A stretch of DNA of 64,000 bases from JAKANT01 sp035502095 (GTDB taxonomy: Bacteria; Pseudomonadota; Gammaproteobacteria; Burkholderiales; Burkholderiaceae_F): contig DATJUX010000022.1 in NCBI GenBank assembly GCA_035502095.1, forward strand, positions 1 to 64,000, read 5' to 3'. Numbering within the stretch: the first letter of the stretch is position 1; each line of letters begins with the position of its first letter. Below the pieces are notes generated by a model. It had not been told where the DNA came from and did not search any database. It saw only the letters and a list, made by a program, of their open reading frames with translations. This document shows, piece by piece, positions 36,998-45,525 of this stretch. Position numbers and translations under genes: made by a program.

Positions 36998-37550
36998 CAC
37001 CGGGGAATGGCGAAAGTGAATGCCACTGCCACTTTCGGCGGCCATGCCGACGTCCACGTGTCCCCTCGGCGAGTGTGTGCCGATGGACGGATACGCGCGA
37101 AACCGGACTGCGCCCGCTTTCGTGCGCGGGTGAGATTGAAGGGTGGGATTTAACATTGCGCGGACGCCCACCGGCGTGCGCAGCCGGCCGTCGGCCGATC
37201 AACTTCCTCGTCAGGTCCGGGACTGGATGGTCGAGTACGACGGCATCGTCCGGCACTACGAGATCGTCGGCGCAGGCGCGGAGGTGTGACCGGCCGCTCG
37301 GGGCCGACTCGCACAAGCGATCGTTCATCCGGGCTGGCCGCAAAATCGAATCGCAGGGGCAGCGATGCCAAATTCGAGGACCCTTCCCAGCCGCTCACGC
37401 GTGCGGGCCGCGACCGCGGCGTCGACGAGAAGCAGCTGACGACCTGGATCAGGCAAGCGGCGTCAATCGCCGGTTGGGACGGTGGATCTACGCGCTACGG
37501 CGGGTCTCCGCTTTAGTTGCTGCGATGTCTTCCCGGCACGCCCCCCGCTC
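36998..37550. other. Gene-poor stretch with a possible short ORF
   Basis: About 550 bases between the hypothetical gene and the phosphodiesterase gene. Composition is irregular. Apart from a possible 48-codon ORF at 37143-37289 I see no open frame with steady coding bias. An RYYYAAC heptamer (ATTTAAC, 37148-37154) is present, but no partner GTTRRRY, so no attC site can be claimed. Confidence 0.4.
37143..37289 (+). CDS. Possible short ORF or gene fragment (48 aa)
   Basis: A GTG-started frame of 48 codons with coding-like third positions in its second half, ending VRDWMVEYDGIVRHYEIVGA and then GAEV before the stop. It lacks an obvious ribosome-binding site and could be the tail of a lost gene. 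No family recognised. Confidence 0.25.
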   Translation: MGFNIARTPTGVRSRPSADQLPRQVRDWMVEYDGIVRHYEIVGAGAEV

Positions 37551-38024
37551 ATGATTCGCGTAGGCGTGATCTCCGACACACACGGTCTTTTGCGGCCGGA
37601 AGCGCTGGCGTTCCTCGCGGGATCTCACCACATCGTTCACGGCGGCGACATCGGGAACGCGGAAATCCTCGCGCAGTTGTCCGCAATCGCCCCCGTGACC
37701 GCTGTAAGGGGCAACAACGACCGCGGAGCGTGGGCCGAGGCGCTTGCGGAAACCGAGCTCGTCGAGCTCGGCGGCGCGCGCATCTACGCGATCCATGACC
37801 TGGCGCTCCTCGCCGTCGAGCCCGCCGCGGCCGGAATCCAGGTGCTGATCTCGGGGCACTCGCACAAGCCCGTCGTTGCGCATCGCGACGGCGTCGTCTA
37901 CGTCAACCCCGGGAGCGCCGGTCCACGGCGCTTCCGCCTCCCGGTCGCGGTCGCCGAGCTCGTCATCAGCGGCGGCTCCGTCGCGGCGCGCATCGTCGAA
38001 CTCGAGGTTGCCGGTGCTGTCTAG
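37551..38024 (+). CDS. YfcE/MJ0936-type metallophosphoesterase
   Basis: A 157-residue calcineurin-like phosphoesterase. The dimetal motifs are in order: SDTHG (residues 8-12), GGDIGN, GNND and SGHSHKP. Length matches the short YfcE/MJ0936 phosphodiesterases, cytoplasmic enzymes that cleave phosphodiester bonds in vitro but whose biological substrate is uncertain. The ATG at 37551 begins the conserved MIRVGVISDTHG; the frame extends upstream without family similarity. Confidence 0.9.
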   Translation: MIRVGVISDTHGLLRPEALAFLAGSHHIVHGGDIGNAEILAQLSAIAPVTAVRGNNDRGAWAEALAETELVELGGARIYAIHDLALLAVEPAAAGIQVLISGHSHKPVVAHRDGVVYVNPGSAGPRRFRLPVAVAELVISGGSVAARIVELEVAGAV

Positions 38025-38068
38025 CGTCAGGTCCTCCGCCGTCGGGTCACGAGAAGGGAGCCGGTGCC

Positions 38069-38551
38069 GTGCTGATGCCCATGAACCAGGCCGTGTTCGA
38101 GGCATTCAGGGCCGCCGCGATTGCCGGCAATGCGGGGGACATGCAGACATCGAGGGGGCTCTCCGCCAGCGAGGCGCTCGACATGTCAGCCGCGGAATTC
38201 GACCGATTGGCACCGTCGGGACTCGTGACTCCGGGCCACTACTTTTTCTCTATCGGCGCGGACGGCGAAGCCGAGCCCGTAGGTTACCTGTGGTTTGCCG
38301 CGATCGACCAGGACCGCCGACGCATCGGCTACCTCTATGAAATCCGAGTGCACCCGCCCTTCAGGCGACAGGGGCACGCGACGGGCGCCCTGCGCGCGAT
38401 CGAGGCTCTGGCGCGCGACCTTGGTCTCGCGGAGCTGCGGTTGCACGCGTTCGGCCACAACCTCGCGGCGCAGGCTTTGTACCGGAAGCTGGGTTTCGAG
38501 CCGATAAGCATCGTGATGCGCAGAGCGCTGGACGTTCACAGCAGTGCCTGA
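38069..38551 (+). CDS. GNAT-family N-acetyltransferase
   Basis: A 160-residue GNAT protein. The acetyl-CoA-binding motif A is clear as IRVHPPFRRQGHATGALRAI (Q/RxxGxG/A type), preceded by the beta-strand IGYLYE and followed by the motif B segment LYRKLGFEPISIVM. The acceptor substrate is unknown. The GTG at 38069 has GGGAG at an 8-nt spacing; ATGs at 38075 and 38081 are alternatives. First of several GNATs in this region. Confidence 0.88.
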   Translation: MLMPMNQAVFEAFRAAAIAGNAGDMQTSRGLSASEALDMSAAEFDRLAPSGLVTPGHYFFSIGADGEAEPVGYLWFAAIDQDRRRIGYLYEIRVHPPFRRQGHATGALRAIEALARDLGLAELRLHAFGHNLAAQALYRKLGFEPISIVMRRALDVHSSA

Positions 38552-38646
38552 CTTTTCGTCGAACGCGGAGTCGGACCATGCGCCGCATCGAAGCGGCAAA
38601 CCTCGCAAGTCCCAGCCTGCGGTCCCGCTTCGCAACACGGTGACTC

Positions 38647-39039
38647 ATGCGCATCGTCCTGCTCTATGCCGCGCTGCTGGCCCTGCTGTTCGTCGGGCTC
38701 AGCCTCCGCACTCTGCGCATGCGCCGCCGCCTGCGCATCGCGATCGGCGACGCGAACCACCCGACGATGGCCCGGGCGATGCGCGTGCACGCGAATTTCG
38801 CCGAATACGTTCCGTTCGGTTTGCTCCTGATCTACTTCGTCGAGGCCACCGGAGCCGGCAGCCTGTTCGTGCATGCGCTCGGTGCGAGCCTGTTCGCCGG
38901 CAGGATCATTCACGCCGTCGGCGTAAGCCAGGTCAATGAGAACTATGCGTTGCGGACCACCGGCATGGCGCTCACGCTCGCTCCACTCGTCGCCGCGGCG
39001 GTGCGCCTGCTGAGCGTCTATCTCGCAGGATCAGCCTAG
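38647..39039 (+). CDS. MAPEG-family membrane protein
   Basis: A 130-residue protein of the membrane-associated eicosanoid/glutathione metabolism family. It has four hydrophobic helices and the conserved MRVHANFAEYVPFGLLLIYF segment in the first loop and second helix that defines bacterial MAPEG proteins. Some members are membrane glutathione transferases or peroxidases; activity here is not established. Located 95 nt after the GNAT gene on the same strand. Confidence 0.88.
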   Translation: MRIVLLYAALLALLFVGLSLRTLRMRRRLRIAIGDANHPTMARAMRVHANFAEYVPFGLLLIYFVEATGAGSLFVHALGASLFAGRIIHAVGVSQVNENYALRTTGMALTLAPLVAAAVRLLSVYLAGSA

Positions 39040-39076
39040 GGGCCGGTGCCGATCCATCGCCTGCAACGCTCGATGA

Positions 39077-39415
39077 CTACTTCGAACGGAGCGGGTAGTC
39101 GCCCCATCTGCTGACGAGCGCCACCCAGCAGAACGCAGTGAGGAAGCTCATCGGCATGCTCAGGACGCTCGGCACGTAAAAGAGGGCCGAAAGCTGCGGG
39201 CTGTCCAGCACGCTCTCGCAGAAGGCGGCAACGCAGAACAGGAGCCCTCCCATCACCAGCCAGCGGCGCAGGTAGGTCGGCAGCCAGTGCGCCTGCGCAC
39301 GGTTGTATCGAAGCGCGGCCGCCCTTTCGAGCCGGTTGCCGCGACTGGCATCGCGGAACAGCCATCCGTAGAAGAGGTAGCGGTACAGAAGCGAGCGGAA
39401 AGGCAGGTACTGCAT
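39077..39415 (-). CDS. Small membrane protein, unknown
   Basis: A 112-residue protein with an aromatic-rich N-terminus (LPFRSLLYRYLFYGWLFRDA), basic middle, and two hydrophobic helices (WLVMGGLLFCVAAFCE and a C-terminal MSFLTAFCWVALVSRWG). No family recognised. One of the few minus-strand genes in this part of the window. The ATG at 39415 is the only reasonable start. Confidence 0.6.
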   Translation of the reverse strand: MQYLPFRSLLYRYLFYGWLFRDASRGNRLERAAALRYNRAQAHWLPTYLRRWLVMGGLLFCVAAFCESVLDSPQLSALFYVPSVLSMPMSFLTAFCWVALVSRWGDYPLRSK

Positions 39416-39751
39416 GGTCGGCTCGAATGTGGGTCTGACTCGGCAGGAGTCGACGGGTTCCAGCGTGCACCTCTGAAGTCGAATAGGAGTCCGCCCGGGC
39501 TCCTCTGTCAATATTGAAGATTCTGCCGAACGCGGGCGCTTGCCGAACGACACTGTTGAGGCGCGTCCGGCGCGCAACTTCGACGTTCGACGTCTCCCGG
39601 TCGTGCGCACGCACCGCCTCGCGCCGCGGCCTCGCCTGACCGTGACCCTGGCGTCGCGAACGCCGCCTCCCGGCGCGGAAAGCCTCGCAATCCGTATCGC
39701 GCCGCCGCAAAACCAGTTACCTTCGGCGCCACTTACGGGCGGGGCGTGGCC
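39416..39751. other. Divergent intergenic region
   Basis: About 335 bases separating two divergent genes; it should hold both promoters. An 8-bp hairpin (AGGAGTCC GCCC GGGCTCCT, 39485-39504) lies in the leader of the minus-strand gene. No coding frame with convincing bias is seen. Confidence 0.45.
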
Positions 39752-40519
39752 ATGGCGATCTTGACGCATTACCCAATCTTGACGTTCGGCGTGTTCTTCT
39801 TTGGCCTCGTCGCCGCCGCCTGGATCGGCGCGCTCGTTTCGCGCCGCCGGCCCGTGCAGGATCAGATGGGGCGGGAGGACTTCAACCTGATCATCAGTGC
39901 GACGCTGACCTTGCTGGGCCTGATCATCGGCTTCAGCTTCGCCATGGCGGTCAGCAGGTATGACCAGCGCAAGAACTACGAGGAAGCGGAAGCCAATGCC
40001 ATCGGCACCGAGTACGTCCGCGCCGACCTGTTGCCGGCAGCGGAAGCCGCGAAGATGCGCGCCCTCCTTCTCGACTACACCGACCAGCGCATCCTCTTTT
40101 ATTCGATCCCGGACGAGGCACAACTGCAGCAGGTCAATGCCAGGACCGCCATGCTGCAGGGCCAACTCTGGTCCGTCGTGCAGAATCAGGCGGTCGCCCA
40201 GCCGACGCCCGTCAACGCGCTGGTGGTCGCGGGCATGAACGACGTCCTGAATTCGCAGGGGTACACGCAGGCCGCCTTCTGGAACCAGATCCCGCAGGCC
40301 GCGTGGGCGCTGATGGCGGCGATCGCCATCTTCTCCAACGTGATGGTCGGGATCGGCGCGACGAGCAGCAAGGCTCATCCGACCCTGCTTTGGGTCCTGC
40401 CGCTCATCGTCGCGGTGGCGTTTTTCCTCATCGCCGATCTCGACAGCCCGCGGCGCGGCGTCATCCACGTGACGGCACAGAACCTGGTCAGCCTCGCCGA
40501 ATCCCTGCGACCGCGCTGA
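39752..40519 (+). CDS. DUF4239 (bestrophin-like) membrane protein
   Basis: A 255-residue inner-membrane protein matching the DUF4239 / bestrophin-like family: an N-terminal transmembrane helix, the conserved LLGLIIGFSFAMAVSRYDQR segment with NYEEAEANAIGTEYVRADLL following, a soluble helical middle, and two C-terminal helices. Bestrophin-like proteins are thought to form ion channels, but bacterial DUF4239 proteins are uncharacterised. The ATG at 39752 has a GGGG ribosome-binding stretch 7 nt upstream; a GTG at 39746 is possible. Confidence 0.82.
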   Translation: MAILTHYPILTFGVFFFGLVAAAWIGALVSRRRPVQDQMGREDFNLIISATLTLLGLIIGFSFAMAVSRYDQRKNYEEAEANAIGTEYVRADLLPAAEAAKMRALLLDYTDQRILFYSIPDEAQLQQVNARTAMLQGQLWSVVQNQAVAQPTPVNALVVAGMNDVLNSQGYTQAAFWNQIPQAAWALMAAIAIFSNVMVGIGATSSKAHPTLLWVLPLIVAVAFFLIADLDSPRRGVIHVTAQNLVSLAESLRPR

Positions 40520-40682
40520 GGCTTCGCAGCTGAACTCCGGTCGCACTCGGCGCAATCGCGTAGCGCCGGCGGACGCAGAGCGCAACCGCATCGTCAGCGC
40601 CGGGGTCTAACATCCATGCGCGGACGGCGGAGCGTGGTTTGCGGCGGCCGGTTCGATGCAAGAACGCGCGGGAAAGCTGGAC

Positions 40683-41027
40683 ATGAACCTCGTCATTCGC
40701 GCCTGCCTGGTGCTGCTGATCGGCATCCCGTGCGCACCGGTCGGCGCGGAGTCATTACGATGCAACGGACAGATCGCATCGGAGGGGGAATCGCGCCTCT
40801 CGATCCTCTACAAGTGCGGCGAGCCGCTGCTGAAGGACACCTATTGCGCGCCCATTTACGCCTATGGCGCGCTCGAGCCGGTGCCCGAGCCGTATGCAAG
40901 CACGTTCTTCCCCTGCCAGGTGGTCGAAGAGTGGGTCTATGACCGCGGCCCGGGCAACCTGATGGCGACGGTGCGCTTCCGCGGCGGCGTCGTGCACTCG
41001 ATCGTGTACGGTCGATACCCGAAGTAG
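40683..41027 (+). CDS. DUF2845 family exported protein
   Basis: A 114-residue secreted protein with a signal peptide (about 1-22, ending PVGAES) and one DUF2845 domain: an RCNGQIASEGESRLSILYKC start and a repeated beta-hairpin ending VVHSIVYG. Four or five cysteines (for example CNG, KCGEP, CAP, PCQ) may form disulfides. Function unknown. It starts 72 nt after a GTCTAAC heptamer. Confidence 0.8.
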   Translation: MNLVIRACLVLLIGIPCAPVGAESLRCNGQIASEGESRLSILYKCGEPLLKDTYCAPIYAYGALEPVPEPYASTFFPCQVVEEWVYDRGPGNLMATVRFRGGVVHSIVYGRYPK

Positions 41028-41032
41028 CGCCA

Positions 41033-41262
41033 CTGCGTTCGCGCCCGGCCGCACGCGGCAGGACCGAACTGCCGGTCCTCGAAGCCTGCTTCACCGACCC
41101 GTCACGCTGGCACGGGTCGAAGATCGACGCGGGCGCCAGGACACGCATCTGCGTCGGCACCTACGAGATGCAGCTCGAGGCCGCGGCCGGGCGCTGGCAA
41201 ATCAGTGCGCTCAGGTTCAAGTCGAAGGTCATCGACGGCAACCTGGAGCTCAAAAAATTCCG
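41033..41262 (+). pseudogene. Possible 5'-truncated SnoaL-like gene remnant
   Basis: A frame without a start codon that reads LPVLEACFTDPSRWHGSKID and then ICVGTYEMQLEAAAGRWQIS up to about 41262 with coding-type bias. The YEMQLEAAAGRWQIS strand pattern resembles the C-terminal sheet of SnoaL/NTF2-like proteins. Upstream it runs out of frame into the DUF2845 gene. It may be the remains of a lost gene or a chance frame. Confidence 0.3.
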
Positions 41263-41304
41263 CCCGTGTCGCCGGACGCGCAGGACTGTTCTATCCTCGC
41301 CCGC

Positions 41305-42033
41305 ATGGCCGAGGAAAAGACGCCGCCTCAGGCAACCAGCGGGGAACCGCCCCGGCCGATGCCGTTCGCCATCATGCGCAACGCGCACGAAGCGCTGCGC
41401 GCCAGCATTCGCATCCAGGAACAACGGCTCGAGGCCGGCGACCTGGCGGGATTCCGCGAGGAGTGGCAGACGTTCCAGCGTGCGCTGGCAATTCACATGG
41501 CCATGGAGGACAACTCCATGTTCGCCCTGCTCGACGGAATCAGCGCAGGAGCCATCTCGGCGGCCAAGCTTCCCGAGGAGCATCGCGAGGATTCGCGCCT
41601 CGCTGCCGTGGTCGATGGGACGTTCAAGACGGGCGATCGCGGTGCCCTGCGCGCGGCGTGGTCGGAATGGAAAGAGGACCACCTGCATCACCTCTCGCAC
41701 GAGGAGGAGGTGATGATGCCGCTGACGATGAAGACGGCGGCGACGCCAGAGGCACGCGCCCGGGTCGTCCACGATCGCCTGCTGGTGCCGAGCGAGAGCC
41801 TGCCCGACTTCGACTGGTTCATTGGCTGGGTGGTCGGCATGCTGAGCCGGCATGGATCGGCGGCGCAGCCGGCCAACGTCGCGACACGCGTGTTCGCGTG
41901 GGGACTGCAACACGCGTGTTCGCCGGACCAGTGGAATCGCCTGCGTCCGATCGTCGAGCGCAACTGCACGCCGGCGATCTGGGCCGAGCTCAGTTCCAGG
42001 TTCGGACTGAGCGGCAATGGACCGATCGTCTAA
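41305..42033 (+). CDS. Hemerythrin-like helical protein
   Basis: A 242-residue soluble helical protein. The N-terminal 150 residues resemble hemerythrin HHE domains: MRNAHEALRASI, IHMAMEDNSMFALL and EDHLHHLSHEEEVMMPL supply the His/Glu positions for a di-iron site. The C-terminal third (LPDFDWFIGWVVGMLSRHG onwards) is not recognised. Related proteins act as oxygen, NO or iron sensors or stores. The start is uncertain: ATG 41305 or GTG 41266, neither with a clear ribosome-binding site. Confidence 0.7.
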   Translation: MAEEKTPPQATSGEPPRPMPFAIMRNAHEALRASIRIQEQRLEAGDLAGFREEWQTFQRALAIHMAMEDNSMFALLDGISAGAISAAKLPEEHREDSRLAAVVDGTFKTGDRGALRAAWSEWKEDHLHHLSHEEEVMMPLTMKTAATPEARARVVHDRLLVPSESLPDFDWFIGWVVGMLSRHGSAAQPANVATRVFAWGLQHACSPDQWNRLRPIVERNCTPAIWAELSSRFGLSGNGPIV

Positions 42034-42055
42034 TCGGATTGCGAGGCGCCAACTT

Positions 42056-42130
42056 GTCGTCCTGAGGAGCGCACGCGACGTGGGATCTCGGCCCTACGCG
42101 ACGCCGAGATTGCTCGCCTTCGGAATGACA
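42056..42130. repeat. Interspersed palindromic repeat (TGTCRTTCCGA... family)
   Basis: An intergenic imperfect inverted repeat: TGTCGTCCTGAGGAGC at one end and GCTCGCCTTCGGAATGACA at the other are near reverse complements, with GGGATCTCGG...CCGAGATTGC as an inner stem. The same design occurs at 54213-54295 and as a half copy at 27443. Such elements are common between genes in many GC-rich bacteria. Confidence 0.65.
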
Positions 42131-42230
42131 TGCGGAACCGTAGCCTCACGGGTGAAGCCCGGCGCATTACTTCCGCATCAGGCGTCACCTGCACCCATCG
42201 CGCGAACCACGCACGTTGAAGGATCCCGCG

Positions 42231-43193
42231 CTACTTGCTCGAGATCACGACGAGGCGATTGTTGCCGGATTCGGCACCCCAGGTTTCGCCGGCGCGACCG
42301 TGCAACTGCCGAACCGCCGCGCCGGTTTCGCTGCTCGGGAAACTCAGGAACCTCTCCGTTGCCGGGTCGAAGCGCACGATGGAATTGGCGCTGAAGTCGG
42401 TGAGCCAGACCTTGTCGTTCTCGTCGACGTAGACGGCATACGCATGCGGTGCATCGCCAGGCAGCTTCCACTGCTGCCAGTGCTTCGTCGCCGTGTCGTA
42501 TGCGCTGACCTGGCCCGAGTTCCACTCGCTGATCCACAACCTGCCCTTCGAGTCGGACCAGACCCGGCGCGCGCCCTGCTGCGGCGTCGGCGGCTCGATC
42601 ACGGTTGCCGCGCCGGTCTTGATATCGATTTGCGCGAGGTGGCTTCCCGCCAGCGAGACGTAGTAGATGTCGCCTGCGGGCGTTGCAGTGATGCCGTACG
42701 GCCCGGCCCCGCGCGGCGCGGGCCAAACCTTGACTTCGCCGCTCTTGGGATCGCAGCTTCCGTAGTAGCCGGACTGCCCGGTGAACCACAGGATGCCGTG
42801 GTGGTCGAACGCCGCCGTGTTCAGGTTCGCAAAGGCCGACCCGGCCGGCAGCGGAAACACCTTCACCGCGCGCGTCTGCGGATCGACGCGCACGATCGCA
42901 TTCTGGCCGCCATCGGTGACCCAGGCCGCGCCATCGGGACCGACGATCACCCCGTGTGGCGCGGAGTTGTGACCGAGCGGAATCTGCTCCGCCTTGCCCG
43001 TGCGCGGATCGAGGCGGCCGAGCGCCCCCGCGCGCTGTGCGGTGTACCAGACGGTGCCGTCGGCGGCCGGCGCAACGTCGTGCGGGCCGGCGCCGGATGG
43101 CAGGCGGAAATAGTGCGCTTGCTGCGCGCCGCCGGTCGCGATCGACAGCGCTGCAAGCGCCGCGAAACCGAGGAGACGAAAGTGCTTCCGCAT
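42231..43193 (-). CDS. Exported Vgb-like beta-propeller (virginiamycin B lyase family)
   Basis: A 320-residue protein with a signal peptide (about 1-23) and seven or so repeated propeller blades such as PHDVAPAADGTVWYTAQRAG, GPYGITATPAGDIYYVSLAG and YVDENDKVWLTDFSANSIVR. This is the Vgb/NHL/SMP-30-like pattern. True Vgb linearises streptogramin B antibiotics, but most family members are uncharacterised periplasmic propellers, so I do not assign resistance. It is one of the minus-strand genes in this region. Confidence 0.82.
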   Translation of the reverse strand: MRKHFRLLGFAALAALSIATGGAQQAHYFRLPSGAGPHDVAPAADGTVWYTAQRAGALGRLDPRTGKAEQIPLGHNSAPHGVIVGPDGAAWVTDGGQNAIVRVDPQTRAVKVFPLPAGSAFANLNTAAFDHHGILWFTGQSGYYGSCDPKSGEVKVWPAPRGAGPYGITATPAGDIYYVSLAGSHLAQIDIKTGAATVIEPPTPQQGARRVWSDSKGRLWISEWNSGQVSAYDTATKHWQQWKLPGDAPHAYAVYVDENDKVWLTDFSANSIVRFDPATERFLSFPSSETGAAVRQLHGRAGETWGAESGNNRLVVISSK

Positions 43194-43346
43194 GGCGACT
43201 CCGCGCACCGCGAACGCGTCGCTGACATGGCGCGTCCGGTAGACGGCTGACTGTGAGCGCCAGATCATAGGCCGGGTTGCGCGATGATTCGTCGGCGCGC
43301 GTACGATCCGCGCGCCCTTCAAACACGATGAAAGGAAAGGATCGCC

Positions 43347-43778
43347 ATGTCGGTCAAGGTGTTGGTGACGGCGCATGCAACGTCGGTCGGCGGACGCAAC
43401 GGACATACCCAAAGCGACGACGGGCTCGTCAGCGTCGATCTCTCCGTGCCGAAGGCGATGGGTGGGCCGGGCAAGCAGGGAGCGACCACGCCGGAACATC
43501 TGTTCGCCGCGGGTTACGCCGCCTGCTTCGGAAGTGCGGCCGAATTCGTGTCGCGCCAGCTCAAGATTCCCGCGGGCAGGATCGAGGTCAAGGCAGCCGT
43601 TGGCATTGGTCCACGCGATGCGGGCGGGTTCGGCCTCAAGGTCGACCTGGTCGCCAACGTCGCGGGCGTGTCGCAGGCTGATGCCGAGAAGCTCATCCAC
43701 GCCGCCGACCAGGTCTGCCCGTACTCGAACGCGGTACGCGGCAACGTGGAAGTGGGCATCACCGTCCACGCTGTCTGA
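43347..43778 (+). CDS. ohr: Organic hydroperoxide resistance protein (Ohr/OsmC family)
   Basis: A 143-residue cytoplasmic peroxidase of the Ohr subgroup, reducing organic hydroperoxides with thiol chemistry. The reactive and resolving cysteines are Cys60 in GYAACFGSA and Cys124 in VCPYSNAVRGN. Length matches Ohr (about 140 residues). No adjacent OhrR-type regulator is visible. GAAAGGA precedes the ATG. Confidence 0.93.
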   Translation: MSVKVLVTAHATSVGGRNGHTQSDDGLVSVDLSVPKAMGGPGKQGATTPEHLFAAGYAACFGSAAEFVSRQLKIPAGRIEVKAAVGIGPRDAGGFGLKVDLVANVAGVSQADAEKLIHAADQVCPYSNAVRGNVEVGITVHAV

Positions 43779-44016
43779 CGAGCGGGAACTGCGGCGGCGG
43801 ATGCGTCCCGCGCGTTCATGGGCCTTTATCGCGTGCTTAAGCAGGGTTGGCGCAAGAAGGACGCCTTCGCTCTCATGGACACGGTATGGAAGCCAAACGA
43901 AGTGTGGTCACAATTCATCGAGGCCACGCTCGGAAGAAACCGCGACCGGCGTTCGTCCGACGTGCGAACGCCCGTGATCCCGGCCCGCGCGATCGTGACA
44001 GGGAGCATCGAACGCC

Positions 44017-44628
44017 ATGCAATGGCACGCTTGGATCATCTACCGGCTGGCGGCGATCGGGCTTTCTCTATCGCCCGGCCCGAACGGATTGCTGGCCCTG
44101 ACGCACGGCGCGTTGCACGGCCGGCGCAAGGCGCTGTACACGATCTTCGGCGGCGCGCTCGGTTTCGTCACCGTCATCGCGCTTTCGATGTTCGGCATCG
44201 GCGCGCTGCTCGCGGCCTCGCTGGTGTGGCTCACCGTGCTGAAGTGGGTCGGCGGCGCGTACCTCGTGTGGCTCGGCATCCAGGTCTGGCGCTCGCCGCC
44301 GATCGGCATCGAGGTCCGTCACGCTGTGCAACCCGCGCCGGGCTGGTCGCTGTTCCGCCAGGGCGCCCTGTCGGCGCTCACCAATCCCAAGGGACTGCTG
44401 TTCTTCGCGGCTTTCCTGCCGCAATTCATCGATCCAGGCCGAAGCCTGTTGGTCCAGTTCGTCATCATGGCGGGCACGTTCGCGGCGATCGAAATCGGCA
44501 CGGAGATGCTGATCGCCAACATGGCGCACCGGATCAGCCCGTGGCTGCAACGGGTCGGGCGGCGTTTCAACCGGGCTTGCGGCGGTCTCTTCGTCGCGAT
44601 CGGCGTGGTGCTGCCCCTGCGCAGTTGA
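44017..44628 (+). CDS. LysE/RhtB-family amino-acid exporter
   Basis: A 203-residue inner-membrane protein with six hydrophobic segments. The LysE/RhtB signature at the first cytoplasmic loop is present (SPGPNGLLALTHGALHGRRK), as is the conserved QGALSALTNPKGLLFFAAFLPQF segment. Members export amino acids or related metabolites; the substrate here is unknown. The preceding 240 bases hold no convincing gene. Confidence 0.9.
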   Translation: MQWHAWIIYRLAAIGLSLSPGPNGLLALTHGALHGRRKALYTIFGGALGFVTVIALSMFGIGALLAASLVWLTVLKWVGGAYLVWLGIQVWRSPPIGIEVRHAVQPAPGWSLFRQGALSALTNPKGLLFFAAFLPQFIDPGRSLLVQFVIMAGTFAAIEIGTEMLIANMAHRISPWLQRVGRRFNRACGGLFVAIGVVLPLRS

Positions 44629-44683
44629 GCGATGAGCCCGGCAGCAGGCGTTGCGGCCCGCTCGATCTCCGAGGAGCAATTCA

Positions 44684-45490
44684 GTGAAGCTGATCGCGAT
44701 GGTTTTTCTCATGGCGCTCTCGGCGACGGCTGCCGCCGAGGGCACGGTCGAGCGTCTATACATACTCGACTGCGGGGTGAATCAAGGCAAGGATCAGGGC
44801 CGCTGGTCGCCCGGCGTCAACGAAGGCAAGCCGATCGAGTTTTCCGACAACTGCTATCTGATCCGGCACGCCAAGGGACTCCTGTTGTGGGACACCGGCA
44901 TTCCCGATGCGGTGGCAAGCCTTCCGGACGGCTTCGTTGCGGCCAATGGAGCGATCACCCTGCGCCGAACCAAGACGCTCGCGGCGCAGCTGGCTGAAAT
45001 CGGCGTGAAGCCGGCCGACATCGGCTACGTCGCGGTCTCGCACACGCATGGCGATCACGTCGGCAACGTCGCGATGTTCCCGGCCGCGACCATCCTGATC
45101 CAGGCGACGGAATACGACTGGGCCATGACCCAGCAGCCCAGGCCCGCCTTCGCGGCCGACCAGAAGTTCGACAAGCTCAACGGCGACCGCGACGTGTTCG
45201 GCGACGCGAGTGTGATCATCCTCTCGACGCCGGGGCATACACCCGGCCATCAATCACTGCTCGTGCACCTGCGCAAGACCGGCGCCGTCGTGCTCAGCGG
45301 CGACGCGGTGCACTTCCGTGACAACTGGGACCACCGCCGCGTCCCCTCGCTGAATACCAACCGCGAGCAGACGCTGGCTTCGATGGCGCGGATCGCGACG
45401 GTGCTCGCCGAGCAGAAGGCACAGCTCTGGATCAACCACGACAAGGCGCAGAGCGCACAGTTGCGGTACGCGCCTGCGTACTACGAATAG
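44684..45490 (+). CDS. Exported MBL-fold hydrolase (N-acyl-homoserine lactonase-like)
   Basis: A 268-residue metallo-beta-lactamase-fold protein with a signal peptide (about 1-18). The HTHGDH motif with a later TPGHTPGHQSLL and GDAVHF (distal metal ligands), and an N-terminal LDCGVNQGKDQGRW segment, match the lactonase branch (AiiA/AttM-like). Such enzymes open acyl-homoserine lactones or related lactones. The GTG at 44684 has GAGGAG 7 nt upstream and gives a clean signal peptide; an earlier TTG is rejected. Confidence 0.85.
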   Translation: MKLIAMVFLMALSATAAAEGTVERLYILDCGVNQGKDQGRWSPGVNEGKPIEFSDNCYLIRHAKGLLLWDTGIPDAVASLPDGFVAANGAITLRRTKTLAAQLAEIGVKPADIGYVAVSHTHGDHVGNVAMFPAATILIQATEYDWAMTQQPRPAFAADQKFDKLNGDRDVFGDASVIILSTPGHTPGHQSLLVHLRKTGAVVLSGDAVHFRDNWDHRRVPSLNTNREQTLASMARIATVLAEQKAQLWINHDKAQSAQLRYAPAYYE

Positions 45491-45525
45491 CGAATTGCGG
45501 CTGGTGCCTCGACTTGCTGCCCCGG

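Noticed and set aside
36480..41300. Complete attC recombination sites
   Set aside because: I looked in each intergenic gap for RYYYAAC...GTTRRRY pairs with an inner stem and found only unpaired heptamers. GTTGGGA near 36395 and 37471 fails the last position.
42231..43193. Streptogramin resistance gene (vgb)
   Set aside because: The protein has the propeller fold, but most family members are not lyases, and the fold alone does not justify a resistance call.
43779..44016. Possible small gene starting MGLYRVLKQGWRKKDAF at 43818
   Set aside because: The frame runs on through the LysE gene out of phase; the first 45 codons have weak coding bias and no ribosome-binding site.
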